From Desulfotignum sp032250905 (GTDB lineage Bacteria > Desulfobacterota > Desulfobacteria > Desulfobacterales > Desulfobacteraceae): a stretch of DNA of 9,923 bases. The notes below the pieces were generated by a model. It was given only the letters and a program-made list of their open reading frames with translations. It was not told the origin of the DNA and did not search any database. The position numbers and the translations under genes were made by a program. Where the stretch lies: contig JAVVEQ010000078.1 of NCBI GenBank assembly GCA_032250905.1, positions 1 through 9,923 on the forward strand, given 5' to 3'. Positions 1 to 7,056 of this stretch are shown piece after piece (the first letter of the stretch is position 1; each line of letters opens with the position of its first letter).

Positions 1-125
1 TCATCAACCGGTTTGAACGCTTTAATGTGAACACATGATTACTACAACAGATTTTGGATTTATGGCACATGTAACGCGCCTTGAGCGCCCAACACTATCA
101 AACGTGCCGGATCCAGCCATCTTAA
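1..125 (+). other. rRNA operon spacer upstream of 5S
   Basis: This stretch precedes the 5S rRNA and is read as the 23S-5S internal spacer. I could not match it to the usual 3' end of 23S rRNA, so the 23S gene probably ends before the window, but a few terminal 23S bases cannot be excluded. No tRNA cloverleaf or open reading frame is visible. A small dyad ATGTG-AA-CACAT lies near 25-36. The segment TGCCGGAT at 105-112 copies the 3' strand of 5S helix I. Confidence 0.6.
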
Positions 126-241
<116 letters not shown>

Positions 242-251
242 TTATCCTTTG

Positions 252-298
252 AAAAGCCCGTATCCCTGATCTGTCAGGGTTACGGGCTTTTTTTTTTT
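252..298 (+). terminator. Intrinsic terminator of the rRNA operon
   Basis: A long GC-rich hairpin is followed by an uninterrupted run of T. The outer stem is AAAAGCCCGTA (252-262) with TACGGGCTTTT (281-291). There is one T-T mismatch, and the inner stem CCCTGA (264-269) pairs with TCAGGG (274-279) around the loop TCTG. The T run extends to 298. It is placed 10 bases after the 5S 3' end and should end rRNA transcription before ade. Confidence 0.95.
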
Positions 299-319
299 CC
301 TTTACGGCAACAGTATTTA

Positions 320-325
320 TATGAT
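320..325 (+). promoter_or_regulatory. Possible -10 element for ade
   Basis: TATGAT matches the sigma-70 -10 consensus at five of six positions and lies in the short gap between the rRNA terminator and ade. It would start transcription near 332, giving a leader of about 27 nt. No good -35 hexamer sits at 16-18 bp, so this is only a candidate. A promoter is expected here because the preceding terminator is strong. Confidence 0.3.
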
Positions 326-358
326 ACTAGCCGGTTATATTTTTGGAGACGATTTAAT

Positions 359-2185
359 ATGATATCTCATCATCCTCACCTCTCGCATCATTTGATCACA
401 CAGGACCTGGCCGCTGTGGCCATGGGAAGAAAACCCGCTGACCTGATCCTTAAAAACGGCCGTCTGGTGGATGTCTGCACCGGCAGAATACGTAACCATA
501 TGGACATTGCCGTCTGTCAGGGCTACATTGCCCTGGTGGGAGATACCTCCCATATTCAAATCGGTTCACAGACGAAAGTGGTCGATGTTTCAGAAAAATA
601 TTTGTGTCCCGGATTGATCGATTCTCATATGCATGTTGAAAGCGCTATGGTGGATCTTCCGTCCTTTGCTCAAGGAGTGCTGGCTCAGGGTACCACTACC
701 ATCTGTCCTGATATCCATGAATTGACCAATGTCCTGGGCATGAAGGCAGTGGACCTGTTTTACCAAAGCGCAAAAAAACTGCCTTTGAAAGTACTGATTG
801 CCATGCCGGTGTGTGTGCCTTCTATGCCGGGTATGGAGGATGCCGGTGCGGTTGTGACCCCGTCACTTGTCCAGAAGGCGTATGAAAGTGGTAAGGTTTT
901 TCTCCAGGGTGAGCAGATGAATTTTCCTGGAGTGATTTTTGGAGATGATTCTGTCCATCAAATCATTGCGGAGGGTTTGAAATCCAACAAGGTGCTGACC
1001 GGTCATTATGCGTCTAAGGATTTGAATGCCGGGTTGAATGCCTATATCGCGTCCGGCATCACAGCGGACCATGAAACCACAACGGCCAAAGGGGCTGAAG
1101 CAAGAGCCATGCGCGGCATGTATGTGCAGCAGCGATATGGCAGCGCCTGGCTGGATCTGCCCCAGCTGGTGGAAGCCATTACCCAGGACCCGGGATGCGA
1201 CACCCGGTTTTATACCCTGGTGACCGATGATGTCACTGCCGCTACTATTGTTACGGATGGGCACCTGGTAAGGGTATTGAGAAAAGCGATTCAGCTGGGC
1301 ATCAATCCGATCACCGCGTTGCAGATGGTAACTGTCAATGCCGCACAGATGTTGGAAGCCTCCCGGTGGATTGGATCTTTGACGCCTGGAAGAGCTGCGG
1401 ATATCCTGGTGGTGGACAATCTGACGCAGTTCAGTATTTCTCAAGTCTATTGTGACGGCATCCAGGTGGCTTCCGGCAATCAGCTGAGCCTTCCCATTCC
1501 CGCGGTTGAGTATCCAGAGTGGGCGTTGAACACCATATACCTGGATCCGCTGGATTCACGGGATTTTCATATTAAAGTGCCGTCAGACAAACCGGTGCAG
1601 GTCAGGGTCATTCAACTGGTACCTGACCGGGTGCATACGTTGTCAAAAACAGTGACGCTTGAACCCCGGAACCGTTTCCTGCATGCGGATCCTGGACGGG
1701 ATCTGGCCAAGGCCGGCATTTTTTATCGCCACGCGCCCAATGGCACCGCTGAAAAGTCCCGGGGACTGGGCTTTGTATGTGGTACTGGATTCATGCCCGG
1801 GGCTGCGTATGCATCGACGGTTTCCCATGACTGCCATAATTTGCTGGTGGTGGGTACGGATGATGCGGCCATGGCATTGGCTGCCAACACCTTGATTGAA
1901 TCGGGGGGCGGCCTGGCCGTGGTGATGGAAAACCGGATTCTTGCCCATTTGCCATTGCCTTTGGGTGGCATCATGGGGCTTTCTTCCGTGGAAATCACCG
2001 CGCAGGGTGTTATGGCTGTTGAAACAGCCCTGGCACAGATCGGGTGTCCGCACAAATCCTTTGAAATGACCTTGAGTCTTCTGGGTCTGGTGGTTTTAGG
2101 GGAACTGCGTCTTTCCAACCGGGGACTGGTGGCACTTCAGGAAGGTCAGTGCCCCCGGTTTGTGGATCTGATCCTTGATTCATGA
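359..2185 (+). CDS. ade: Adenine deaminase
   Basis: The 608-residue product is a full-length adenine deaminase (EC 3.5.4.2), which converts adenine to hypoxanthine and ammonia in cytoplasmic purine salvage. It belongs to the amidohydrolase superfamily, in the Ade/YicP branch rather than the adenosine deaminase fold. The metal-binding HxH is in DSHMHVES (H90, H92). GEQMNFPG (E185), GHYASK (H216) and the ADHE segment (H238) follow, with TDD at 290-292 providing the catalytic aspartate. The sequence GSLTPGRAADILVVDNL closes the barrel region. A C-terminal Ade domain carries TVSHDCHNLLVVG and the glycine-rich IESGGGLAVV. The start is supported by GGAGA at 345-349, nine bases before the ATG. An N-terminal tail of about 24 residues precedes the first beta-domain, as in E. 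coli YicP. The HsdR-N gene follows 44 bp later and may be cotranscribed. Confidence 0.95.
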   Translation: MISHHPHLSHHLITQDLAAVAMGRKPADLILKNGRLVDVCTGRIRNHMDIAVCQGYIALVGDTSHIQIGSQTKVVDVSEKYLCPGLIDSHMHVESAMVDLPSFAQGVLAQGTTTICPDIHELTNVLGMKAVDLFYQSAKKLPLKVLIAMPVCVPSMPGMEDAGAVVTPSLVQKAYESGKVFLQGEQMNFPGVIFGDDSVHQIIAEGLKSNKVLTGHYASKDLNAGLNAYIASGITADHETTTAKGAEARAMRGMYVQQRYGSAWLDLPQLVEAITQDPGCDTRFYTLVTDDVTAATIVTDGHLVRVLRKAIQLGINPITALQMVTVNAAQMLEASRWIGSLTPGRAADILVVDNLTQFSISQVYCDGIQVASGNQLSLPIPAVEYPEWALNTIYLDPLDSRDFHIKVPSDKPVQVRVIQLVPDRVHTLSKTVTLEPRNRFLHADPGRDLAKAGIFYRHAPNGTAEKSRGLGFVCGTGFMPGAAYASTVSHDCHNLLVVGTDDAAMALAANTLIESGGGLAVVMENRILAHLPLPLGGIMGLSSVEITAQGVMAVETALAQIGCPHKSFEMTLSLLGLVVLGELRLSNRGLVALQEGQCPRFVDLILDS

Positions 2186-2219
2186 CCGTTGACACAAGGA
2201 GATTTTCTTTATCAAACAC

Positions 2220-2224
2220 GGAGG
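2220..2224 (+). promoter_or_regulatory. Shine-Dalgarno site of the HsdR-N gene
   Basis: GGAGG lies five bases before the ATG at 2230 and fixes that start. A second purine-rich block, AAGGAG at 2196-2201, is too far upstream to serve this ATG. Confidence 0.8.
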
Positions 2225-2229
2225 CGTGA

Positions 2230-2802
2230 ATGGAAAAAAATCCCCACCATCTGATCCTGGGCGAGTTGAACGATTATCTGACGGGTGCGATATTGGCAGA
2301 TACCCATGATGAAAGATTCAGACAGAAAATCGCCCGGCACCTGGTTGAGGTCTGCGGGTATGACAAAAATCAGATCACAACCCGGAAACAGATACCCATC
2401 GCGACGGGAATGAAAAGCGCTGTGATTCGGATGGACTTTATGGTTGGCACCGGAGAAAAAACCGGTATGATGATCCGGTATGCTCCCGGGTCTCTGGTGA
2501 CCCGGCGGCTTCCCAATCTGGCCCTGTCCCGGATTGTTCTTCCGTATCAGATCCCGGTGGTCGTGACCTGCAACGGGGAGGATGCCGAGGTGATCGATGG
2601 TATTACCGGAAAGGTGACAGGGCAGGGGTTAGATGCTATTCCGGACAGACAGACACTGGCGTCTTTGAATGCGGTGTCATCATTTCCAGAGATTTCCGAA
2701 TCGCTTCGTGACAAAGCCGCCCGGATTGCCTATGCCTGTGAGGTGGATGGGGCCTGCCCCTGTGATACGGATGTGTGTATACCGGGTGCGGATTTTGCGT
2801 AA
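2230..2802 (+). CDS. HsdR N-terminal domain-like protein with C-terminal cysteine cluster
   Basis: This 190-residue protein resembles stand-alone proteins annotated as 'type I restriction enzyme HsdR N-terminal domain'. No specificity or modification subunit is nearby, so it is probably not part of a restriction system. The nuclease-like core spans about residues 27-125: RFRQKIARHLVEVCGY, then IRMDF (D69) and TGMMIRYAPG (79-87). In PD-(D/E)xK nucleases D69 would be the first metal ligand, but the ExK position reads as hydrophobic residues followed by RY, so catalysis is doubtful. The segment VVVTCNGEDAEVID (110-123) resembles the strand region seen in such domains. The C-terminus holds C170, C176, C178 and C183 (C-x5-C-x-C-x4-C), suggestive of a metal site. 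There is no signal peptide or membrane segment. It starts 44 bp after ade with GGAGG at good spacing, and stops seven bases from the convergent uvrA stop. The function is unknown. Confidence 0.85.
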   Translation: MEKNPHHLILGELNDYLTGAILADTHDERFRQKIARHLVEVCGYDKNQITTRKQIPIATGMKSAVIRMDFMVGTGEKTGMMIRYAPGSLVTRRLPNLALSRIVLPYQIPVVVTCNGEDAEVIDGITGKVTGQGLDAIPDRQTLASLNAVSSFPEISESLRDKAARIAYACEVDGACPCDTDVCIPGADFA

Positions 2803-2809
2803 GAAAATC

Positions 2810-5629
2810 TCACCGGATATCCAGTGATTTTGCCAGGTAATATCCGGTATGGGAAGTCTGGTGCGTTGCCACCTCCTCCGGTGTGCCCTGAACAATAATC
2901 CGTCCGCCTTTGTCCCCTCCTTCAGGTCCGATATCGATGATGTGGTCGGCATATTTGATCACGTCCAGATGGTGTTCGATTACCACAACGGTGTTTCCGG
3001 CTGCCACCAGGCGATCCAGAACTGAAAGCAGCCGGTTGATATCATCGGCATGCAGCCCGGTGGTGGGTTCATCCAGAAAATAAATGGTTCTTCCTGTGCT
3101 TTTTTTAGACAGTTCCCTGGCCAGTTTGATGCGCTGGGCTTCGCCTCCGGACAGAGTGACTGCAGACTGTCCCAGCGTGATATATCCAAGTCCCACCTCC
3201 ACCAGGGTGGCCAGTTTGTTCTGAACGGCTGATATGTTGTCAAAAAACCGGACTGCCTGGTGGATGGTCATATCCAGAACTTCGGCAATGTTTTTCCCTT
3301 TATAACGGATATCCAGTGTGTCCCGGTTGAACTGCTGACCCTTGCACACGTCACAGACCACATGAACATCCGCCAGAAACTGCATTTCAATTTTTATGAC
3401 CCCGTCTCCGGCGCAGGCATCACACCGCCCGCCCCGTATATTGAAACTGAATCGTCCGGGTTTATATCCCCTGGCCCTGGCTTCAGGTGTCTGGGCAAAC
3501 AGTTCCCGGATGGGGGACAGGACACCGGTATAGGTGCCGGGATTGGATCGGGGCGTTTTTCCGATGGCGGACTGGTCAATGTGGATTACCTTGTCCAGAT
3601 GCTCGATACCGGTGATCTGGTCATGGTCACCCACCGGTTTTCGGGTGTAACCGATCTGGTTGGACAGGGCCGGGTACAATGTGAACAACACCAGGGAGGA
3701 TTTACCGGATCCGGAAACACCGGTCACACAGATAAAGCAACCCAGGGGAAACGATACCGTCATCTGTTTGAGATTGTTGGCCCGGGCGTTGATCAGGGTC
3801 ATATTTCTGCCGTTGCCGGTTCTCCGGAGATCCGGAACGGGAATTTGTTTGATGCCTTTGATGTATTGGCCGGTGATTGAGTCCGGACAGTCCATCAGGG
3901 CTTCAGGCGGGCCGGAAAAGATGACCTTGCCGCCGTTGACACCGGCTGCCGGCCCCATATCGATCACATGGTCGGAGGATAAAATGGTTTCTGTATCATG
4001 TTCCACCACTACCACGGTATTGTCCAGATGTTTGAGATCCATCAGGGTTTTGATGAGCCGGGCATTGTCCCGCTGGTGCAGCCCGATGCTGGGTTCATCC
4101 AGCACATAGAGAACCCCGGTCAGTCTGGAGCCGATCTGGGTGGCCAGACGGATCCGCTGGGTTTCACCACCGGACAGGGTGTTTGCAGACCGGGAAAGGG
4201 ACAGGTAGTCCAGTCCCACATTTTCCAGAAAAATCAGACGCTGGGTCAATTCTTTGATAATGCTGTTGCTGATAAGCGCATCTTTCCCGGACAACGTCAA
4301 AGAAGCGATGGTTTCCAGGGCTTGTTTAATGGGAAGTCTGGTGAGTTCCCAGATGGCATGACCCCCCACCCGGACATGGGCCGATGCCGGATTCAATCTT
4401 GTCCCCCGGCACTGGGGACAGACCTTGTCGCTCATGTATCGCCTCAGTTCTTCTCTGACAGACCTTGCCCCGGTTGTCTGATCCCGTTTTTTCAACTGGG
4501 GAATAATACCTTCAAAAGGTTTTTTTCTCCGGATTTTTTTCCCGGACTGTTCCGTATAAAACAGGATCTGTTCATCTTTGGAACCCTGCAGCAGTACCTG
4601 TTGAAACCGGTGGGGCAGGTGCTTGAACGGGGTATAGATATCGGTATCAAAATGGGTGGTCAAGGCATCCAGAAACTCCATGAACTGGACAGAATCCCTG
4701 TTCTGCCAGGGAAGGACCGCCCCTTGACGCAAAGACAGTCCCGGGTCAGGAATGATCAGGTCCGGGTCAAATTCCGTGATGGTTCCCAGACCGTCACAGT
4801 GCGGGCACGCTCCCTGGGGGGAATTGAAAGAAAAACTGGCCGGGGTGAAGGGGGGATAACTGATCTGACAGGTCAGGCAGGATGCGGTGTCACTGAACAG
4901 CAGATCCTGATTGTTGTCCATATCCAGAACAATCACCGGACCGCTGGAAAGACTCAGAGCCAGTTCCAGGGAATCACTCAACCGTTTTTCAATGCCCAGT
5001 TTGATGATCAGGCGGTCCACCACCACTTCAAGGGTGTGTTTTTTGTGTTTTTCCAGGGCCGGATGTTCCTGGGTCCGGCAGATGACCCCGTCCACCCGCA
5101 TCCGGGCAAATCCGTCTTTTTTCATCCGGGTGAACACAGCCTCGTGACGGCCTTTCTGGTTTTGAATCAAAGGAGCCAGAAGCATTATCCGGGTGTCCGG
5201 TGTCAGTGCCAGAATCCGGTCGCAGATCTGGTCAACAGTCATGGGTGTTATTGGACGGCCGCATTGATGGCAATGCGGCCGTCCCACCCTGGCAAACAGC
5301 AGCCGCAGGTAATCATAAATTTCCGTGATGGTCCCCACCGTGGACCGGGGGTTGTGGCCGGCTGTTTTCTGTTCAATGGCAATGGCAGGAGATAATCCGT
5401 CAATGCGGTCTACATCCGGTTTGGCCATCTGTCCCAGAAACTGTCTGGCATAGGTGGACAATGATTCCACATACCGCCGTTGACCTTCGGCATACAGGAT
5501 ATCAAAGGCGAGAGTGGATTTTCCGGATCCGGAAAGACCTGTGATCACGGTCAGCTGATTTTTGGGAATCCGTACATCGATATTTTTCAGGTTGTGTTCC
5601 CGGGCCCCCTGAATAATGATGTCAGTCAT
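2810..5629 (-). CDS. uvrA: Excinuclease ABC subunit A
   Basis: The 939-residue product is UvrA, the damage-recognition ATPase of nucleotide excision repair; its dimer loads UvrB on damaged DNA. Both ABC modules are intact. Walker A is GLSGSGKS (31-38) and GVSGSGKS (637-644), the signature is LSGGE (485-489 and 826-830), and Walker B is VLDEP (509-513) and FLDEP (851-855). Zinc modules are C251-x2-C254 with C275-x2-C278, and C736-x2-C739 with C759-x2-C762; a further CxxC pair is at 404-407. Length matches the usual 940 or so. The ATG at 5629 was chosen because the N-terminus MTDIIIQGAREHNLKNID is typical of the family. The reading frame stays open 35 codons further upstream, but that extension lies inside pdxA. 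The start overlaps the pdxA stop by eight bases, so translation is probably coupled. No LexA-type operator is recognised in front of the operon. Confidence 0.97.
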   Translation of the reverse strand: MTDIIIQGAREHNLKNIDVRIPKNQLTVITGLSGSGKSTLAFDILYAEGQRRYVESLSTYARQFLGQMAKPDVDRIDGLSPAIAIEQKTAGHNPRSTVGTITEIYDYLRLLFARVGRPHCHQCGRPITPMTVDQICDRILALTPDTRIMLLAPLIQNQKGRHEAVFTRMKKDGFARMRVDGVICRTQEHPALEKHKKHTLEVVVDRLIIKLGIEKRLSDSLELALSLSSGPVIVLDMDNNQDLLFSDTASCLTCQISYPPFTPASFSFNSPQGACPHCDGLGTITEFDPDLIIPDPGLSLRQGAVLPWQNRDSVQFMEFLDALTTHFDTDIYTPFKHLPHRFQQVLLQGSKDEQILFYTEQSGKKIRRKKPFEGIIPQLKKRDQTTGARSVREELRRYMSDKVCPQCRGTRLNPASAHVRVGGHAIWELTRLPIKQALETIASLTLSGKDALISNSIIKELTQRLIFLENVGLDYLSLSRSANTLSGGETQRIRLATQIGSRLTGVLYVLDEPSIGLHQRDNARLIKTLMDLKHLDNTVVVVEHDTETILSSDHVIDMGPAAGVNGGKVIFSGPPEALMDCPDSITGQYIKGIKQIPVPDLRRTGNGRNMTLINARANNLKQMTVSFPLGCFICVTGVSGSGKSSLVLFTLYPALSNQIGYTRKPVGDHDQITGIEHLDKVIHIDQSAIGKTPRSNPGTYTGVLSPIRELFAQTPEARARGYKPGRFSFNIRGGRCDACAGDGVIKIEMQFLADVHVVCDVCKGQQFNRDTLDIRYKGKNIAEVLDMTIHQAVRFFDNISAVQNKLATLVEVGLGYITLGQSAVTLSGGEAQRIKLARELSKKSTGRTIYFLDEPTTGLHADDINRLLSVLDRLVAAGNTVVVIEHHLDVIKYADHIIDIGPEGGDKGGRIIVQGTPEEVATHQTSHTGYYLAKSLDIR

Positions 5630-6677
5630 GGGCCGTCGTTTTCCGGTCGGTTCGATTCCGGGCCTGAAATACAGCCATTTTGATTGCCTCCACCAGACTG
5701 GTGGGATCGGCGCACCCTTTCCAGGCAATATCATAGGCGGTGCCGTGGTCCACGGATGTTCGGATAATGGGCAGTCCCAGTGTGATGTTTACGCCATCCT
5801 TGAAGTGAATCAGTTTGAAAGGGATCAGACCCTGATCATGGTACATGCACACCACCGCATCACAACCCGTGTGGATGGCATGATTGAATACCGTATCCGG
5901 CGGCAGCGGCCCTTGAACATCCATGCCCTGGTCACGGGCGGCCTGGACCGCCGGAAGGATGATCTGCTGTTCTTCATTACCGAAAAGACCGTCTTCCCCG
6001 GCGTGGGGATTGAGTCCAGCAACCGCCAGCCGGGGGGTAGAAATATTGAACCGGGTTTTCAGATCCATTCCGGTCAGATGGATGATGTCCAGAATTTTTT
6101 CCCGGGTCAGCGATTCCGGCACTTTGGCCAGAGGCATATGGATGGTCACCAGCACGACTTTCAATGTCTTTCCTGCCAGCATCATGGCAAATTTCTGTGT
6201 ACCGGTATGATGGGCGATCAATTCTGTGTGCCCGTGGAAAGGAGACCCCGCCATCCTGAGTCCGGTCTTGGTGATGGGGCCGGTGACCATGGCATCAATC
6301 TGCCGTGACAGTGCCAGGTCAATGCCGGTGTGGATGTAATCGGCCATGGCCTGACCGATGGCAGACGTCATGGATGGCCGGGTTGACATATTCAGGTTCA
6401 AGGATGACACCGCCATCAGATTCAGATACCCGGGATCTTCTCTACTCTGTTTCGGGTGTTCAACCGGATTGAGTCTCAATGGGATGGCAAACCGGGAAAG
6501 GGCGGCCTGCATGATATCCGGATCTCCTAAGACCACGGGGACGCAAAGACTGTGAAGTTCGTGTCCGCGCAATGCTTTCACCAGTATTTCCGGACCGATA
6601 CCCAGCGGATCCCCCATGGTGATGCCGATAATCGGCCTGTCAGCAAAATCGGATTTCTGTGTTGAGAAAAGAGGCAT
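5622..6677 (-). CDS. pdxA: 4-hydroxythreonine-4-phosphate dehydrogenase
   Basis: The 351-residue product is PdxA, which oxidises 4-phosphohydroxy-L-threonine with NAD(P)+ in the DXP-dependent pathway to pyridoxal phosphate. The family opening IIGITMGDPLGIGPE is at 16-30. The substrate loop FHGHTEL is at 147-153, where many relatives have FPGHTE. The three metal-binding histidines are H180 (TIHMPL), H225 (NPHAGE) and H280 (YHDQG), and RTSVDHGTAYDIA is at 306-318. Length is slightly above the 330 or so usual. The ATG at 6677 is the only reasonable start, since no other initiation codon separates it from the conserved GITMGDP. Its Shine-Dalgarno match is poor. A good sigma-70 promoter lies about 30 bases upstream. 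It is the first gene of a pdxA-uvrA operon, with the 3' end CATGACTGA embedding the uvrA start. The PdxA2 subfamily, which acts on other phosphorylated substrates, cannot be fully excluded by eye. Confidence 0.95.
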   Translation of the reverse strand: MPLFSTQKSDFADRPIIGITMGDPLGIGPEILVKALRGHELHSLCVPVVLGDPDIMQAALSRFAIPLRLNPVEHPKQSREDPGYLNLMAVSSLNLNMSTRPSMTSAIGQAMADYIHTGIDLALSRQIDAMVTGPITKTGLRMAGSPFHGHTELIAHHTGTQKFAMMLAGKTLKVVLVTIHMPLAKVPESLTREKILDIIHLTGMDLKTRFNISTPRLAVAGLNPHAGEDGLFGNEEQQIILPAVQAARDQGMDVQGPLPPDTVFNHAIHTGCDAVVCMYHDQGLIPFKLIHFKDGVNITLGLPIIRTSVDHGTAYDIAWKGCADPTSLVEAIKMAVFQARNRTDRKTTAHD

Positions 6678-6712
6678 GATGTCTTGAAAATCAGGTTACG
6701 GTTTAAAAAGAA

Positions 6713-6741
6713 ACTATACTACCGACGGGTCCAATTGTAAA
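6713..6741 (-). promoter_or_regulatory. Sigma-70 promoter of pdxA-uvrA
   Basis: On the - strand TTTACA (6741-6736) is separated by exactly 17 bp from TATAGT (6718-6713); each hexamer matches consensus at five of six positions. Transcription would begin near 6706, giving a leader of about 29 nt before the pdxA ATG. The dyad TCACAA-T-TTGTGA (6748-6760) sits directly upstream, centred near -48. Confidence 0.75.
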
Positions 6742-6747
6742 TATGCA

Positions 6748-6760
6748 TCACAATTTGTGA
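6748..6760. promoter_or_regulatory. Dyad site TCACAA-T-TTGTGA, operator or initiator-binding site
   Basis: Perfect 6-bp arms flank a single T. The right arm extends to the octamer TTGTGAAA (6755-6762), which recurs at 6776-6783 on the same strand, 21 bp away, and at 6969-6976 on the opposite strand. The arm order is the reverse of a CRP site (TGTGA-N6-TCACA), so CRP binding is not suggested. Its position upstream of the pdxA promoter and in the putative origin would allow either a regulatory or a DnaA-binding role. Confidence 0.5.
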
Positions 6761-6840
6761 AAATCGAATCCAAAGTTGTGAAACCCTTGATTTGCTGGTG
6801 TAAGGGAAAAAAAATTGATTTTGATTAAATTGATGAATAA

Positions 6841-6870
6841 ATCAGAGAAAATCAAAGAAAATCGAAGAAA
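6841..6870 (+). repeat. Three tandem 10-bp repeats, consensus ATCRRAGAAA
   Basis: The units are ATCAGAGAAA, ATCAAAGAAA and ATCGAAGAAA, head to tail, followed by eight further A. The 10-bp period places short A-tracts in phase with the helix, which would favour intrinsic curvature, and makes an asymmetric purine-rich strand. Such arrays are frequent beside melting elements of origins. Confidence 0.85.
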
Positions 6871-6879
6871 AAAAATATG

Positions 6880-6929
6880 GCTATTTTTTCAGATTCATCT
6901 TGAACACCCAATTGACCTGAAAAAATAGC
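6880..6929. repeat. Perfect 13-bp inverted repeat with 24-nt loop
   Basis: GCTATTTTTTCAG (6880-6892) is exactly complementary to CTGAAAAAATAGC (6917-6929). The spacer contains a small TTCA-TCT-TGAA dyad at 6894-6904. No T run follows on either strand, so it is unlikely to be a standard terminator. It could be a protein-binding site, a cruciform-prone element, or part of a small untranslated RNA. Confidence 0.85.
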
Positions 6930-6959
6930 GAGTTGGGAAAGTAACTGTAATTTTTAAAT

Positions 6960-6988
6960 AAATATTTGTTTCACAAAAAAAAATATTT
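6960..6988. repeat. Two AAATATTT palindromes flanking TTTCACAA
   Basis: AAATATTT occurs at 6960-6967 and 6981-6988, exactly 21 bp apart, with the inverted copy of TTGTGAAA (6969-6976) between them. The block is almost pure A/T apart from that octamer and its neighbouring G. Confidence 0.8.
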
Positions 6989-7056
6989 TAATTTCAATTA
7001 GTTGAATAAATATGCCAACGAGAATCCTCACATATTGCTAACACGAATGATCCGGT

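Larger units (their letters stand above)
6740..7010. other. oriC: Candidate replication origin (oriC) between pdxA and dnaA
   Basis: The 529-bp gap between the divergent pdxA and dnaA genes (6678-7206) has no credible gene. Its left two thirds are far more AT-rich than the flanking coding DNA and carry clustered repeats. These are TTGTGAAA octamers at 6755, 6776 and (inverted) 6969, TTGAT at 6815, 6821 and 6830, and a 10-bp tandem repeat at 6841-6870. A 13-bp inverted repeat lies at 6880-6929, and AAATATTT palindromes lie at 6960 and 6981. Placement next to dnaA plus an easily melted segment fits a bacterial origin. Canonical TTATCCACA boxes are absent, so this is inference; the octamer is the best candidate for the initiator site. 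Confidence 0.5.

Noticed and set aside
2230..2802. Remnant of a type I restriction-modification system
   Set aside because: The frame is intact, starts with a good ribosome-binding site, has its own C-terminal cysteine motif, and no hsdM or hsdS sequence is adjacent; a stand-alone protein is more likely than a truncated HsdR.
2812..2848. Inverted repeat ACCGGATAT / ATATCCGGT as a bidirectional terminator between the convergent genes
   Set aside because: It lies within the uvrA 3' coding end, has a 19-nt loop, and no convincing T run follows on either strand.
3998..5395. 465-codon + strand frame opposite uvrA
   Set aside because: It is antisense to well-conserved UvrA sequence, has a low-complexity composition rich in G, Q, F and H, and shows no recognisable domain; it is a shadow frame.
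5630..5734. 35-residue N-terminal extension of uvrA
   Set aside because: The frame is open but lies inside the pdxA coding region, and the family N-terminus begins at the ATG at 5629, giving the expected 939 residues.
5616..6308. 230-codon + strand frame opposite pdxA
   Set aside because: It is antisense to the intact PdxA coding sequence and carries no recognisable motif or ribosome-binding site.
6748..6760. CRP-type site
   Set aside because: CRP sites have TGTGA outside and TCACA inside order with a 6-bp gap; here the arms are in the opposite order with a 1-bp gap.
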